The position numbers and the translations under genes were made by a program. A model generated the notes under the pieces. It ran no database searches. It was not told where the DNA came from and was given only the letters and a program-made list of their open reading frames with translations. From Ctena decussata (Eukaryota > Mollusca > Bivalvia > Lucinida > Lucinidae), in NCBI GenBank assembly GCA_963989385.1, contig OZ022510.1:33609448-33673447 (forward strand): a DNA stretch of 64,000 nucleotides. The letters run 5' to 3'. Of this stretch, positions 33,497 through 44,905 are shown one piece after another. Position 1 is the first letter of the stretch; each line of letters begins with the position of its first letter.

Positions 33497-33656
33497 ATTT
33501 GCTGGTTCTCAGCTCAGCATTTTATTAGCTTTAAACTGTCATATCTTTCTTATTTTAAGTCCGATTTTTATGAAATTTTCGGCTAATTTCGTGTTTAATT
33601 AGAGTCTTTAATTTGAGTTTAACATGCATTTTAGTGAGTGTTTTCCTTTAATACTG

Positions 33657-34076
33657 TGGCATTCTTCCTCTCCAAAATTGCAATGGTCCCTGAATTTCTT
33701 GCAGCAGGTGCCGAATTGGAGTGGCTAATCTTGGAATATTTTTTAACTTAAACATTGTTTTGTCAGGACACGAAAACGTGAATGTTTTATTTATTTATTT
33801 TGGTCTTATTCTGTAGTATACAGTGTAAGTTTTACTGCTATAAAATGTATAAGCTTGCCCCATCGATTACATATATTTTTTTAAAGATTATGGTTAATGA
33901 AATTCAATATTCTTGCATTTTTTAGAAAAATGTAAAAAAAATACTTAAATTATTAGGATAACTGCATTCTTTCTTCACCGGTTTGTTTCAAATATCCCAT
34001 ATCATAGATTATATGATTTGCAGAAATGAAAGTGCACTCATGTGCTGGAGAAATGAATTTAAATTGAACATGTGTA
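33657..34076. other. unassigned AT-rich stretch
   Basis: No gene recognised. Confidence 0.4.
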
Positions 34077-35210
34077 ACAAGAGCTGTCGCCTGACAGCAT
34101 AGCTCGCCTGAATAGGTGCTTGCCCATCACACAGTCGCTATGGTGGTGTGGACTGCTATGTATAAAACTTCAGGCAAGCATGTCCATAATGACAACACAT
34201 TTATAAACAAAAGCTATCTCAGAAATGTCTAAAAAAAAAAATCCACATGAAATTTCAAAGTCCATGAGCTTAAGGTCAAAGAACTAAGGGGTAGGGGGGA
34301 GGAGGGCAGGGCTAGGATGTATCAAAGCCTTTAACCGTTATCTAACATCAGTCCAAGTATTAGTATCAACTGAGTCCATTGTGGCACTGTGAAATTATGT
34401 CTTCTTTAATATAAAACTAATCAAAATCTTTAAGACAAAACTCAAAGTCCATGACCTTAACATCAAGGTCATCCAGTCGGGTAAGTATATAGTGTTTTGT
34501 AAAAACTCAAAAAAGTGTCTAACATCAGTTCAAGTGTAAACTAAATCTCTGCCAAGCATTATGAATCAGTACGCAATTAAAAAACTTTAATAAAGACCAA
34601 ATTTCCTAAGTCCCTGACCTTGACATCAAGGTCACCGAGCAGGGCTGGGGTAGTACTCTGTAAAACTTTGGACTAATATCTAACTACAGTGCAAATATAA
34701 AAAGAATTCATCTATGGTTTCAGGAGATATGTGTCATTAAACAACTTTAACCAAAACATCCAATCAATAAAAAGACAATTTTCTAAGTCCATGACCTTGA
34801 CATCAAGGTCACTGAGGGGGTGGGGGTAGTACCTTGGAAAACTTTAGACCAATATCTAACTACAGTGCAAGTATCAAAGGAATCCATCCATGGGTTAAGG
34901 AGATACTGGGCTTTAGAAAACTTTAACCAAAACATCCAGTCCCAAAAAACTCCCAATTTTCTAAGTCCATGACCTTGACATCAAGGTCAAGGAGTGGGAT
35001 GGGGGTGGTACCATGTTAAACTTTGGACCAATATCTGACTACAGTGCAAGTATCAAAAGAATCCATCCATGGGTTAGGGAGATATAGGTCTTTAAAAAAC
35101 TTTAACCAAAACATCCATCCGGACGCCGACGCCGACGCCAACGCCGACGCGGACGCGGACGCCGTGGTGACAACAATAGCTCTTCCTGAACTTTCGTTCA
35201 GGCGAGCTAA
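34077..35210 (+). mobile_element. hairpin-ended element H5 with ~175-bp units and GACGCC tract
   Basis: Head AACAAGAGCTGTCGCCTGAC (hairpin GCTGTC/GACAGC), then AGCTCGCCTGAA. Five units of about 161-178 bp carry CCATGACCTTGACATCAAGG, AACTTTAGACCAATATCTAA and AGTGCAAGTATCAAA. A (GACGCC/GACGCG)n tract (35118-35163) replaces ACGG. The end is AATAGCTC...TTCAGGCGAGCTAA, complementary to the head's AGCTCGCCTGAA. Confidence 0.78.
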
Positions 35211-35399
35211 AAAAAGTATGTAGAAATACCACATTTATTTTTTAGGGAAAACAAAACGGTAATTTTTTGTCTTATCCAAATCTTTTATAGCTCTTTGGGT
35301 AATTTAGCTGGTATGATAGTTTGAATGCCCCGCCAAATTTTCTATTCAATATCCTTCTACCTTAAAACCCTGCGATGACAGAAAGCTGAAGCTCATGCA
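35211..35399. other. unassigned spacer
   Basis: Nothing recognised. Confidence 0.35.
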
Positions 35400-35560
35400 C
35401 ATACCGTAATACTAACGGCCAGAGCTAAAACAATCCCCAGTTTAACCACGATTGGCCCGAGACGTAACAACAGGCACCCATTTATAAAGGTTCATGCTAT
35501 AGCCGTCACTGAGTTTATGATTCGACCCAGCATCATGCAGCTAAAGAGGCGGCCATCAAG
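35400..35560 (-). pseudogene. Penelope-like element C-terminal/3' fragment
   Basis: Resembles the 3' part of the pseudogene at 15080 (shared TTTAACCACG.TTGGCCCGA and GACCCA.CATC.TGCA blocks). The minus-strand translation gives MLGRIINSVTA and FINGCL-like pieces in shifting frames, as expected for the end of that protein. It is short and degraded. Confidence 0.45.
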
Positions 35561-35731
35561 GATCTACCCATAAAGCGTAACACTAAAGATAATATACTTT
35601 CTGTCCTTTGGGATCATTTGGCACAGTCTGAGTCAGATTGAAATAGAATTCCGCTGAAGCCGGTGCAAGGGTGCATGAGAGGTGTTGTAACATTACATTA
35701 CTACACATGAACAGACTCAATTTAATCAGGC
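35561..35731. other. unassigned spacer
   Basis: Nothing recognised. Confidence 0.35.
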
Positions 35732-35985
35732 CCCGGGGTCATAAAGCTTTTTTCGTGCTAAACAAACTCGGCTGAGCATCAAATTTTCTCTGCTGATAAA
35801 TATGAAAATGCCAACTTATGTTATGTTGGCATTTTCATATTTATCAGCAGAGAAAATTTGATGCTCAGCCGAGTTTGTTTAAGCATGAAAACACCTGTAC
35901 TTATCAGTAATTTCCTATTTATTAGCGGGTAAAATTTCATGCTCAGCTGAGTTGACATGGAAAAAGTTTTATAACCTTATGGCCA
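35732..35985. mobile_element. palindromic element with a perfect 56-bp inner hairpin
   Basis: Outer ends GGTCATAAAGCTTTTTTC and, inverted, GGTTATAAAACTTTTTCC. The inner arms 35760-35815 and 35825-35880 are exact inverse copies of 56 bp around a 9-base loop (TTATGTTAT); pairing extends outward by ten more bases with few mismatches. The segment 35900-35960 is a third, diverged inverted copy of the left arm. No coding capacity. Confidence 0.88.
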
Positions 35986-36039
35986 GGTCTGAAATATTCA
36001 TTTCATTGACGTGTGTCTTGCTTCCAAAGGTACTGTTGT

Positions 36040-36560
36040 TTGTAGTTTCTGCTTTAACCAGTCAACGAGAGAGCACGCGAACACTCTCTGCCATTTGATT
36101 CATTACGATAAAACGATAATTAACAACTAAACAGGCTTATTATCTAATCGATATATGCTCACGTAGAATGAGTTTTCCGTCACCAAAGTTATTGAAGCCA
36201 ATAACTGCAACTACGTATCTTAAACTGTATAGTGTATCTGACTGTCCCAACAGGTTCTAACAATAATTTCTGACGAATGATAAAAAAGTACAGATGATAC
36301 AGGTACATTAGGAACAGTTTGACCTGGGTTTCAACTGTTTGATCAGGGGCTTTTGTCTAAGTTTTTGTCATTCTTTTAAATTTATGGGATGGTTTTAGTC
36401 AGTGTCTGCCTATATGAACTGTTTATGTTATTCGTCTTTGTGGACAATGGCTGCTGTGATTTAATTTAAGTGCTTTGTAACATTGTACACGGTAAATGAA
36501 GCTTAAAGATACATATAGTTTTAAAAGACATAAATATATGTAACAGGCCAGATAGAATCT
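36040..36560 (+). repeat. dispersed repeat family, copy 2
   Basis: Partner of 4870-5400 (GTTTCTGCTT, AACACTCTCTGCCATT, CATTACGATAAAACGATAAT, TTATTATCTAATCGATATA). It follows directly after the palindromic element at 35732-35985. Confidence 0.55.
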
Positions 36561-37001
36561 ATACCGATTCGAAATGTGTCTCCACCAATTGAAGTAGTCT
36601 AGAGTCTTTGTTTTGTCTCGACAAATCCAGAGTCGGCCTAGGCGTAACTAGAATCATACTTTGACTTCGACCAAGCAGGAGTCAATGCCATAACAAGCAC
36701 ACTTTAATGACTTATTTGAACTGCCATTCCATAGTACTTTAGCAGTTTTATTGCCAGGTTTAAATTCCAAGAAACATGTACAAAATGTTGCTGTTAAGTT
36801 CATTGAATACTAACTTTGTTACTTTTGCAAAGCAAAGATTGGCTGGCACAATCAAACAAAAAATTATATTATGAATTAAATAAGAAGGCTCAAAGAACGG
36901 CTAAAATCAAAGTCAGAGTCTCATTAATATTATGGATGCGCTTTGCTTGTGCGTATGTTCAAGAGACGACAGTGTTACAGTTGTTGAAGACAGATAACAG
37001 G
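36561..37001. other. unassigned stretch
   Basis: A 65-codon plus-strand frame at 36816-37013 has no family resemblance. Nothing else seen. Confidence 0.4.
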
Positions 37002-37005
37002 TTAA

Positions 37006-37793
37006 GGTGGTGATTTATGGTAAATGTAAAAATCTGCATAAAACCATAAAAAAGTAATGTATCTCTCTGAAAGTTAGCAGACTTCTTATTTTTGATGTTC
37101 TTTACAGTTTAGAATACAAAATAGACGTACATGCTGCTTAAAAAAGTGTTTTATAAGGAAAGATCAAAGGGTAATTTCTGCGAATAAATCTGAAAAAATA
37201 ATATCGTTATTGAAAAGTTACGTAGTTCTGAAGGTGCATTCTTGCATAATGAAGAACGTCCTAGCAATTATTTATTCCAACAATTTCTCAAATTGTAATG
37301 TAGACCAGATGAAAACGGTATCTTTTTCTCAAATGTTGAACCATATACAAAGTTAATGTAAACTGGATGCATTTATTAAATATAGGGTAGGCAAGCATAG
37401 CTATGTAACACCTACAGTATAAATAATACATTACTTACATGATCACTGGTAAGTAGATGAAATTATTCAATCTTTTTAAAATAGTCTCACCTGTCTCACC
37501 TTTGTGTTTTGACAAAAAAATGGACACATACTGCATCTTTATTCATCTGCTTAGACTGATAATGTGTGAAAGAGTGAAAAAATAATTGCTAGGACGCTCT
37601 CCATTGTGCAACAAGGTACTCTAAGCACTAAGTATATTTTCAATAATGATATTATTTTTTCAGATTTATTCGCAGAAAATTACCCTTTGATCTTTCCTTA
37701 ATAGAGAAGGCATCTGTTAAGTTTTGGAAAGATCAGTGTTGAGTATTTTATGCAGATTTTTGTCTTTGTCCCAAATCAGTGATTATCACCACC
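37006..37793. mobile_element. non-autonomous TIR element with TTAA target duplication
   Basis: TTAA lies on both sides (37002-37005, 37794-37797). The ends GGTGGTGATT... and, inverted, GGTGGTGATAA... start inverted repeats that run about 250-300 bp inward with indels: AAAAATCTGCATAAAA, GGAAAGATCAAAGGGTAATT, GCGAATAAATCTGAAAAAAT and CGTCCTAGCAATTATT occur on both arms. TTAA targets are used by piggyBac and Kolobok elements; no transposase is present to decide. Confidence 0.8.
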
Positions 37794-37797
37794 TTAA

Positions 37798-38035
37798 GTC
37801 CTTTCCAATGCGATTGTTCTCTGTGTATCTTCCAGTGTCGGGGCGTCCTTCTGGTTTGGATAGTAGTAGGGCGAGGGCCTACTTTGCTTTCAGTAGGTGC
37901 GGGTGGGGGTTGTTTTGGACATTTTTTCTCTCTTCTATTATTTCTATTCTGTCTCTCTGTCTTTGGGAGACGGCCCGAAATAGACTGAAATACTGTCTCA
38001 AAGTGCCGTTAAACCCCAAAACAATCAATCAATTA
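37798..38035 (+). repeat. SINE-like repeat family B, copy 1
   Basis: Contains CAGTGTCGGGGCGTCC, GCAGTAGGTGCGGGTG-like text (CAGTAGGTGCGGGTGGGG), GGACATTTTTTCTCTC, GGAGACGGCCCGAAATAGAC and TACTGTCTCAAAG.GCCGTT, ending with AAACCCCAAAACAATCAATC. It sits directly at the TTAA of the preceding element. Four copies occur in the window. The tail of CAAC/CAAT units suggests a retroposon; no A/B boxes found. Confidence 0.75.
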
Positions 38036-38214
38036 ATCCAAGCAGGCTCATACCATCGAAATGACGGCATATTTAGGCCATGACGTCGCATGAAATTGAT
38101 GCGAAGTAATGACATCACATCAACGTACTTTCGACGTCATGTGCCTGATGTGTTTCTGTCGTTACGGTACCTCTAAAAGCTTTTTGCAATGCAAATGACT
38201 AATTACTGCATTAG

Positions 38215-38345
38215 CAAGTACCTTATCTCAACCGGACCAATATCTTCGGACGGACTCATTATGGTCCAGCTAGTGTTTTTCCTTTAGGCCTGGCTTCGGA
38301 ATGCACAGAGTCCTCAACTCTGCTGCATCAAAGTCTGCTAATTTT
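38215..38345 (+). repeat. diverged direct repeat, copy 1
   Basis: TCGGACGGACT, TAGTGTTTTT..CTT, TGGCTTCGGAATGCACAGAG and TCCTCAACTCTGCT match 38925-39040 in order. Confidence 0.6.
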
Positions 38346-38924
38346 ATATGTGGGGCAAAGGATATGTTGTCCACTCGCCACCTCCAAAATTATTTGGGGC
38401 CAGGCAGGCATCCCAGTGGCCCCATCCCCCCCCCCCCTTTATGTGATTCCAGGCTGTATGCCAAATATCAAAATCCTAGTTCAAATTGTTATCCAGAAAT
38501 AAATTTTTAAAATCTTGTTTATCGGATTGTCTTGTCCAGAAATCGGGGTAGGTGGTAGAATTACTTGTCAATATTGGACACAGTATAATCTTACCTTCAA
38601 TAGAATGATTGTAATATCGAATACTAAAGTAAAGTATTGTTCAAAGGTTTGAATTTTACTTTTTTTGTGCATCTTTTATTATTATAAACACCATATTTGA
38701 AATTTGAAAAGCATATGCCCAAAGGTTTTTAAGACCATTAGCTGCATAAGATTTTACTAAATATGGAAATAAATTTAATGACTGCAAAGATACCTCACCT
38801 TTCCAGTATCTTTTAAATTCTAAGGAATCCTAATTTATGTTACCGTCCAAAAGGGGTATTACACAAAACTTTTGACGAAATTTGCACACATTTAAGCTTA
38901 TCTGTTCTTGCCTATGCAACTCCA
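38346..38924. other. spacer with a poly-C tract
   Basis: Holds a run of 12-13 C (about 38427-38439); otherwise nothing recognised. Confidence 0.4.
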
Positions 38925-39040
38925 TAATCTCATATCAATATTGATGGTCGGACTGATTGTAGTCTAGCTAGCGATTTAAAAGTTCTTTGCTCTGGCTTCA
39001 GAAGGCACAAAGTCCTCAACTTCGCTTTATTATACTTTTA
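38925..39040 (+). repeat. diverged direct repeat, copy 2
   Basis: GGTCGGACTGATTGTAGTCT, CTCTGGCTTCAGAAGGCACA and AAGTCCTCAACT correspond to 38215-38345. Confidence 0.6.
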
Positions 39041-41126
39041 AATGATCGTGCTTTTTGTTATTGTTTTTTGTTTTCTTTTTCTTTTTCTTTATTTCTTGTG
39101 GGTCGTGCGTAAGACTAGTTTAAGCCCGAAGTAGCTTTCGCTACTGTACGTTTCAATGCGTAACCTGTTTGTTTTATGTCTTGATTTACGGCCGCCTGTA
39201 TATACGTCAACTTTGCCTCCTGGTTTGCTTTGTGGTTTCAAACAGAAAGTTGGTCAAATGAATGTATTATATACTGTATGTATTTTGTCCGGCTTTTTGT
39301 TGTTTGTAAAGTTAATGTGTTTGAATTAATGAGTTTGTTGCCTGTTTTGTATTGTTGTTTGCATTTCTCCCCATTTGCTTTGTAAAAAGTGTCCGAAAAA
39401 CAGAATTCTACTTGCGTTTGTGCAGGGAATTACTTGTGTCATTGGAAGTACTTATCAAATACATTAAAATGTCATTTATGGACTGTTCATCGATTGTCGC
39501 CGTACTACAGTTCATTTAGCTACATACTTTCAAGCGTTATTAATTTGCTAAGTCACCTTAACAAACACTGAATTCTCAAATTATTCCATATGTGACAATG
39601 ATTGCGCTGATTAATTTATCATATCCCTGTCTTGACTGTATGGAATTGTGTTGTCATTTATATTGTTAGAACATGAGTGAATTGCTGTTTCTTGATAGGA
39701 CTGAGCTGCAGGTAGTGTTATTCAAATTGCAATTACTGAAACGAGGTACAGTTTCCTAGTTCAAACCATTTGCTCTATATATTATGAAGTGATGAATTTG
39801 AATATGTTTAAACATTCAAATAGAATTGGTCACGTAGGTTGATAAAGCTGTACTGTTGCTAAAAATGTATCATATACAAGTCAGTATTTTTATCCAGCAA
39901 TGACATGGCATTCCATTGATCCATTTAGTTAAGTGTGTAGTTTATATCCAACTTGAAAATATGAGTAAACATAATTTAAATGGATATGCCTCCTTGTAAT
40001 TCCGTCATTTTTCAAAAGGAGAATTTTTGTGACTTGTCATTTTCTACCCGAGGCGACGAAAGCTGTATAAAATGAGGTCACTCCATTACGAGAAGAAAGC
40101 GATTACCACCAAACACATTGAGGAACAAATTACACTGTCGAATTGAGCACAAGTCATGGATAAGTGTACAATAAAAGACAGTGACTGCAGTTGTGAGTTT
40201 AGCACAAAAGCTACAAGATGCAGTTTAAAATGATAATAACGTCTAACTGACCTTTCTGAAATAGTAACCATGAGTGAAGCGGTTTCTCGGAACTTGTGCC
40301 TACCAGTGGACTGACAGAGTTGCTTTCCCTGAAACTTTGTCCATTCGCCTTATGTAATTTAGCTTACTCAGAGCTGCAGCAGGCAATGCGATTGCGCCCA
40401 AGTGACCAATATCAGAGTGCCGATCCATTCGATTAGTAGGTGTCTTACAAATGATAGCTAAGCTTTATAGTTTTACTCCTTAGTTTGTACGCCTGTATGG
40501 GGCTTTAGCGGGTAAATTATATGCCGTATAGCTTGAAAAACTGTGGTATAATAAATAATTACAATAATTATCGATACGTTAAGTTTTATTTTTATTTTAG
40601 AAGACAAAAAACTGGTAGGTACAATTATAGAAATCGTAACAGTTGAAATATTTATTTATTATTAATAACTTTTTATGCAGAAATAAACGATATACAAATG
40701 AATGATACTGTTACAGTGTTCAGACTTTTGCATGCCGACATGTTTCCTCCTGACATTATAGTCATTACACATTACCACGTAATTGCTATAAATAGATCCG
40801 CGTGTTCGATTATATTTAATAGTGCAGTATGACGGGTCGTACATGAAACGGAACTTGCCCCCACACACCCTCTTTAACGCCGCACAGACTGATCTACGCA
40901 AAGCAGGCTATAAGTAAGATGTAGGGATCTATTTCTGTCGTGTTTGACTGGTATACATGTAACCAAGATTTTTACGCAAGGTTTTATTTGTTTTCTCCTG
41001 TTCGTTTGAGTCTTAAAATGTCCACATGCTCAAGAGTCAGGTCCTCTGATTTTATCATCATAAGTCTGTTTACATTTATGACCTAAGTTTTATCCGGCTA
41101 TTTGTTTTGATAATATTCTAACAGCT
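39041..41126. other. unassigned 2-kb stretch
   Basis: Low-complexity T-rich tract at 39050-39100, otherwise ordinary AT-rich sequence. No gene, RNA or long repeat recognised on either strand. Confidence 0.4.
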
Positions 41127-41375
41127 GATTGATTGATTGATTAATTGTTATGGTTTAACGGCCCTTTGAGACAGTATTTTAGTCTATATCGGGCTGTCCC
41201 CCAGAGAGAGGGAAAACGAAGAGAAATGATAGACGAGAGAAAAAATGTCCGAACAACCCCACCCGCACCTACTGCAAGCACAGTAGGCACTTGCTCTACA
41301 GTGTTCCAAATCAGTAGGACGCCCCGCCACTGGAAGTTATAAACAGCACCAGCGCACCACCCGACCACAGCTGAA
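41127..41375 (-). repeat. SINE-like repeat family B, copy 2
   Basis: Inverse orientation: GGTTTAACGGCCCTTTGAGA, TCGGGCTGTCCCCCAGAGAG, CCACCCGCACCTACTGC and GGACGCCCCGCCACTGGAAG. The ATTGATTGATTAATTG tail is at the left. Confidence 0.8.
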
Positions 41376-41602
41376 ACCCCTTTAGTAAGTGGTGCTTGAA
41401 ACGGGTAAGCTCATTGCAATGCTAGCCAAAGTGGAAAAATCCGGTAAATTTTCAGCATACATTGCTACTAATGTGTTGCATGCATTGCAAAACTGAACAT
41501 ACACAGAGAGTCTGAGTTACTTATTTACTACATGCTTCATTTGCAGAAAATTCCGTTCCAGCAGTTCAGAATTAAGAAAGGCAGGGAAAACTGTCGTCTA
41601 CA
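41376..41602. other. unassigned spacer
   Basis: Nothing recognised. Confidence 0.35.
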
Positions 41603-43310
41603 CTAAGTCTTTTGGTTTTCAAGTCCATAATGGTCTGCTAAAAGCTCCAGAATATCATTTCCGTATTCATTCAAGTCCCAATCATCTGGGTATCTACATG
41701 GTTTGAAAATTTTGCCCATTGCTTCAATTAAGGAAGATTCATCAGCCGTTTGCCATTCACGAAGGTTTTCCTGAAAATGCGTAATGAAGTCCTTGCGCAC
41801 GTGCTTATGCGTATCCATATGTACCTGACTACAGTATGCTAAATCATGGCCTTTGAAATGATTATTTGTCTTTTCAAGGTCATTGCATTCGGACTCATGT
41901 TCACCTGTTTGCTGCAGCAGACCACCAAAGGACCAAATGGTCGATTTTGCCATGGGTCTGATAGTAGACAAATTCATATCTTCTCAAATGTTTAATTTGT
42001 CCATTACAGGTAATATACCCAGCAATGAATATGTCATAGCAACAAAACTATATTGCCGAATCTGTCAGAGAATTTCTTCCACTTGTGTATTACCACTAGA
42101 CGTGTCTTCATCAAGTTCCAAAAGTAATGCAGGAAGGTTTGCCTTTATAGCTGTCACTGCACGTGTAAGGGATTGCCATCTACTAGAACACGGATCCTTC
42201 CCTTCAAGCTCACAATATAATGTCATTGTCATCTAGCGCACTGATAAGTTCACGAAATCTTTAATAGCGAACGGCAGTTATCAAAATAAACGTTAACACT
42301 GTTAACAGTCTGGCGATATTTAGCAATGTTCTCTGTTTCTTTCCCGACATCAGGGCTGCTAGGGTTACTCGATGGGCTTTGCAGTGTATGTTGATTATAA
42401 AGGGAATATAGTCCTTCAGACGTTTAGCCACTGCTGTCGTGCAGCCTATTATTATGGTAGCCCCGTCCGATCGAAATCCCATAGCTTTGTTAATTGTAAT
42501 TCTGCGTTCTTCCAACGCTGCAAGTAACGCTGACGTAGCAGTTTCTGTCGAACGTTGAAATATGTATAATTCCCTCCGACATATGTGCCTCAAAACGCCA
42601 TTTTCAAGTGCAAAATACACTATTATTTTTTTTCTAACCGTAACGTTCACAGTTTCATCCGTAATTGATTCCACGAATGCTTATTCTGCAACTCCTCTGT
42701 AATCTCGGTCTTAATGCTGCCACTAATTGAGTACTGCATAGCATCTGTGCTGTCGTGGTGTTTGTAAAAGTCTTTAATTGTCGCCATATTTATTGTTTGT
42801 AGGTTCGTGAGGCTAACACATATCCCATTAGCCAAGTTTCCAGTCGCCATGTAGTGTAAGGTTCTCACTGATGCTGCAAAAGCTGAGCTGTCTTCCTGCG
42901 ATGGCTGTTAAGACTGACTGCAATTTAGCCTGCACTGTCTGAACACAGACTGATGTTTTAATTTCTTCCTGATAATTCAAAGGATGCTTTGAAATGTAGA
43001 CAGCCCTTTCGTATTGGTATTTCTTTCCCACTTTTTTCAGTCCTAACAAAACCCTCGCGTTCATCATATCGAAGCCACAATAACTTCTTCAACCAGTTTC
43101 TGTCAAATGTTCTGACTTTACTTGGCGTCGATTTTCCTTCGAACTGATTGTGCTCGGTGTGGTTTTAGAGAGAGCAGCTGCATCACAAGCTTGTCTTTCG
43201 CCATTTTCACTTATCTTAGCAAACTAAGAGAGCAATATCAGACTCTGACTTGTTATATCCTCTAACGACCGATTCTTGCCGAAGTAGCCCAACAACGTTT
43301 TACTCGACAT
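41603..43310 (-). pseudogene. hAT/ZNF862-like transposase-derived pseudogene
   Basis: A start-like MSSKTLLGYFGKNRS is read from 43310 downward. A frame from about 43115 gives SKVRTFDRNWLKKLLWLRYD, the N-terminal region of ZNF862-like proteins. The 42868-42647 frame gives YMATGNLANGICVSLTNLQT. The 42674-42261 frame holds the best block, AMGFRSDGATIIIGCTTAVA followed by IINIHCKAHRVTLAAL, which matches the catalytic-domain region of hAT-type transposases and their domesticated relatives. The 41977-41603 frame gives the C-terminal LNEYGNDILELLADHYG. Stops and at least three frame changes separate the blocks, so it cannot encode one protein. Terminal repeats were not found. A family B repeat lies just past its 3' end. 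Confidence 0.75.
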
Positions 43311-43984
43311 TATACGTAACTTCTTATTGCTTTTATAATATGAGAAAAACCTGGCAACTAAAAGTTCAGTTCGTTTAATTTGTTTCCAGAAAAATATTAC
43401 CTTTATGTTGCAGTGATAGCATTTTCTTACACGGGCACTTGCTTCAACATTTACTGGGCGCGTGTCAAGCTACGCAAGCTACTAGGCACGTGCTTTTCTG
43501 TGGATTTTTGACAGGAAGGCGTAAATGTATATATCGCATTTAGAATAACATTTTTGCAGGCGGGATATGGGATTTGAATGTATTAATCACTAAGCATTGC
43601 CTATCATTTTACTTTTACTTTTTTCCAAGTTAAACAGCATCTCCTGCGTTAATTACGTATTGACATTCTATGACATTCATTCATAAAATATATGTAAAAT
43701 CGTCTATAAAACAAGTTTTATCAAATTAAAAGCTTTAGTTTACCATTCTTCCACACATTGTTTCTTGTAGCATTCCCTAGAGAGTTGTAGCTAGCCTTAG
43801 GATTAAACTTAATTTAATGTTGCCATAGATTTGATGAGCCCTCAAGGAAAAATAACAATGAAAACGTTCGTATTTGGCAGTTTGACAGACAGTGGGTTTG
43901 TTCAGCAAATTTTCCTATGGCATTCTTGGATGAACGGACAATGACTGCAGAAAAGTACTTGATTTGTTTCGGAACTAAGTAAAG
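43311..43984. other. unassigned AT-rich stretch
   Basis: Likely includes the 5' flank of the transposase pseudogene; no promoter or repeat recognised. The 43760-43960 part faintly resembles 14100-14300 (CATTCCCTAG..., AATGAACGGACAATGA), perhaps an old dispersed repeat. Confidence 0.4.
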
Positions 43985-44440
43985 TAAAGGGATAGGCAAT
44001 GATCAGAAACTAATACGATCAGATCCCAAATCCCGCCCTTTAGACCAAATCGAAAAGTTAGTTGTCTGTTTATTTTGGTTTTGGGTTTAACGGCTCTTTG
44101 CGATGGTATTTCAGTCTATATCCAGCCGTCTCCCAGAGAGAAGGAGAAATAAAAGGAATAGAAAGACAGATGAAACTCAAAAAGATCAACAACCCCCAAT
44201 CCGCATTTGCTGAAAGCACAGCTCTGCTATTTTCCAATACGTAGGACGCCCTGGCACTGAAAGTTACACAGCACCATTGCACGGCCAAACCAACCCTCCT
44301 AAAGGGAAAGAAGTATATACACAATTGACAACAGTTCAGGATGGACTCACACGATAAACCGAATGAACAGCTCTTTCCTAGAAAGGTGTTCATTCAGCAA
44401 CCTCAACTGAAAGCACCACCTACATACACAACAGTTAGGC
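43985..44440 (-). repeat. dispersed repeat family C, copy 5, split by a family B repeat
   Basis: CAGATCCCAAATCCCGCCCT (to about 44045) and GAATGAACAGCTCTTTCC...GGTGTTCATTCAGCAACC (44360-44405) are consecutive parts of family C in minus orientation. The family B repeat at 44075-44290 lies between them. Confidence 0.6.
44075..44290 (-). repeat. SINE-like repeat family B, copy 3
   Basis: GGGTTTAACGGCTCTTTGCG, ATATCCAGCCGTCTCCCAGA, GCACAGCTCTGCTATTTTCC, then GGACGCCCTGGCACTGAAAG. Confidence 0.8.
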
Positions 44441-44684
44441 CCTACACGAAATCATCGACTTGGAAAACCAGAGCATGTAACAGCAACATAAATCGATTTA
44501 TTAATTTTTATTACAAAATAATACAAAAAGAAAAGCTCGCAGCTATTCAGCTAAATCCATATCGCACAATAATGCGTACCATTGTCTCAGTATTTTCAAA
44601 ATGACAACTTTAAAACAATCAACTGGTCTAAGACATGCATTATCATGTAAAAGCAGTAATTTATTACCGACTGTTCCCAGGCTC

Positions 44685-44905
44685 CCGGGGGTGGTTGGGT
44701 GGTGCCATGGTGCTGGGTATAACATCCAGTGCTGGGGCGTCCTACTGATTTGGATAATAGAAGGGCATGGGCCTACTGTGCTTGCAGTAGGTGCGGGTGG
44801 GATTTTGACATTTTTTTCTCTCTCTCTTGGAGACGGTCCGATATAAACTTAAATACTGTCTCATAGGGCCGTTAAACCCAAAACAACCAACCAACCAACC
44901 AAAAT
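44685..44905 (+). repeat. SINE-like repeat family B, copy 4
   Basis: GGGTGGTTGGGTGGTGCCAT, CAGTGCTGGGGCGTCCTACT, GCAGTAGGTGCGGGTGGGAT, GGAGACGGTCCGATATAAAC and GGGCCGTTAAACCCAAAACA, with a CAACCAACCAACC tail. It is the most complete copy at the 5' side. Confidence 0.82.

Larger units (their letters stand above)
29865..33656. mobile_element. TIR element interrupted by two hairpin-ended elements
   Basis: The left arm (29865-29962) and right arm (33546-33656) are inverse: GAAAATCGGACTTAAAATAA versus TTATTTTAAGTCCGATTTTT, and farther out CGAAAACACTTAC versus GTGAGTGTTTTCC. The rest of the host element is 33263-33656, which holds two striking short palindromes. H3 and H4 occupy the middle, starting directly at the end of the left arm. 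No transposase. Confidence 0.6.

Noticed and set aside
35023..35234. Frames with (DADADANAD) or (SASASALAS) repeats
   Set aside because: By-products of the GACGCC microsatellite at the end of element H5.
41141..41368. 75-residue frame similar to frames at 37779 and 44601
   Set aside because: All three are translations of the same family B repeat, which has no sign of coding constraint.
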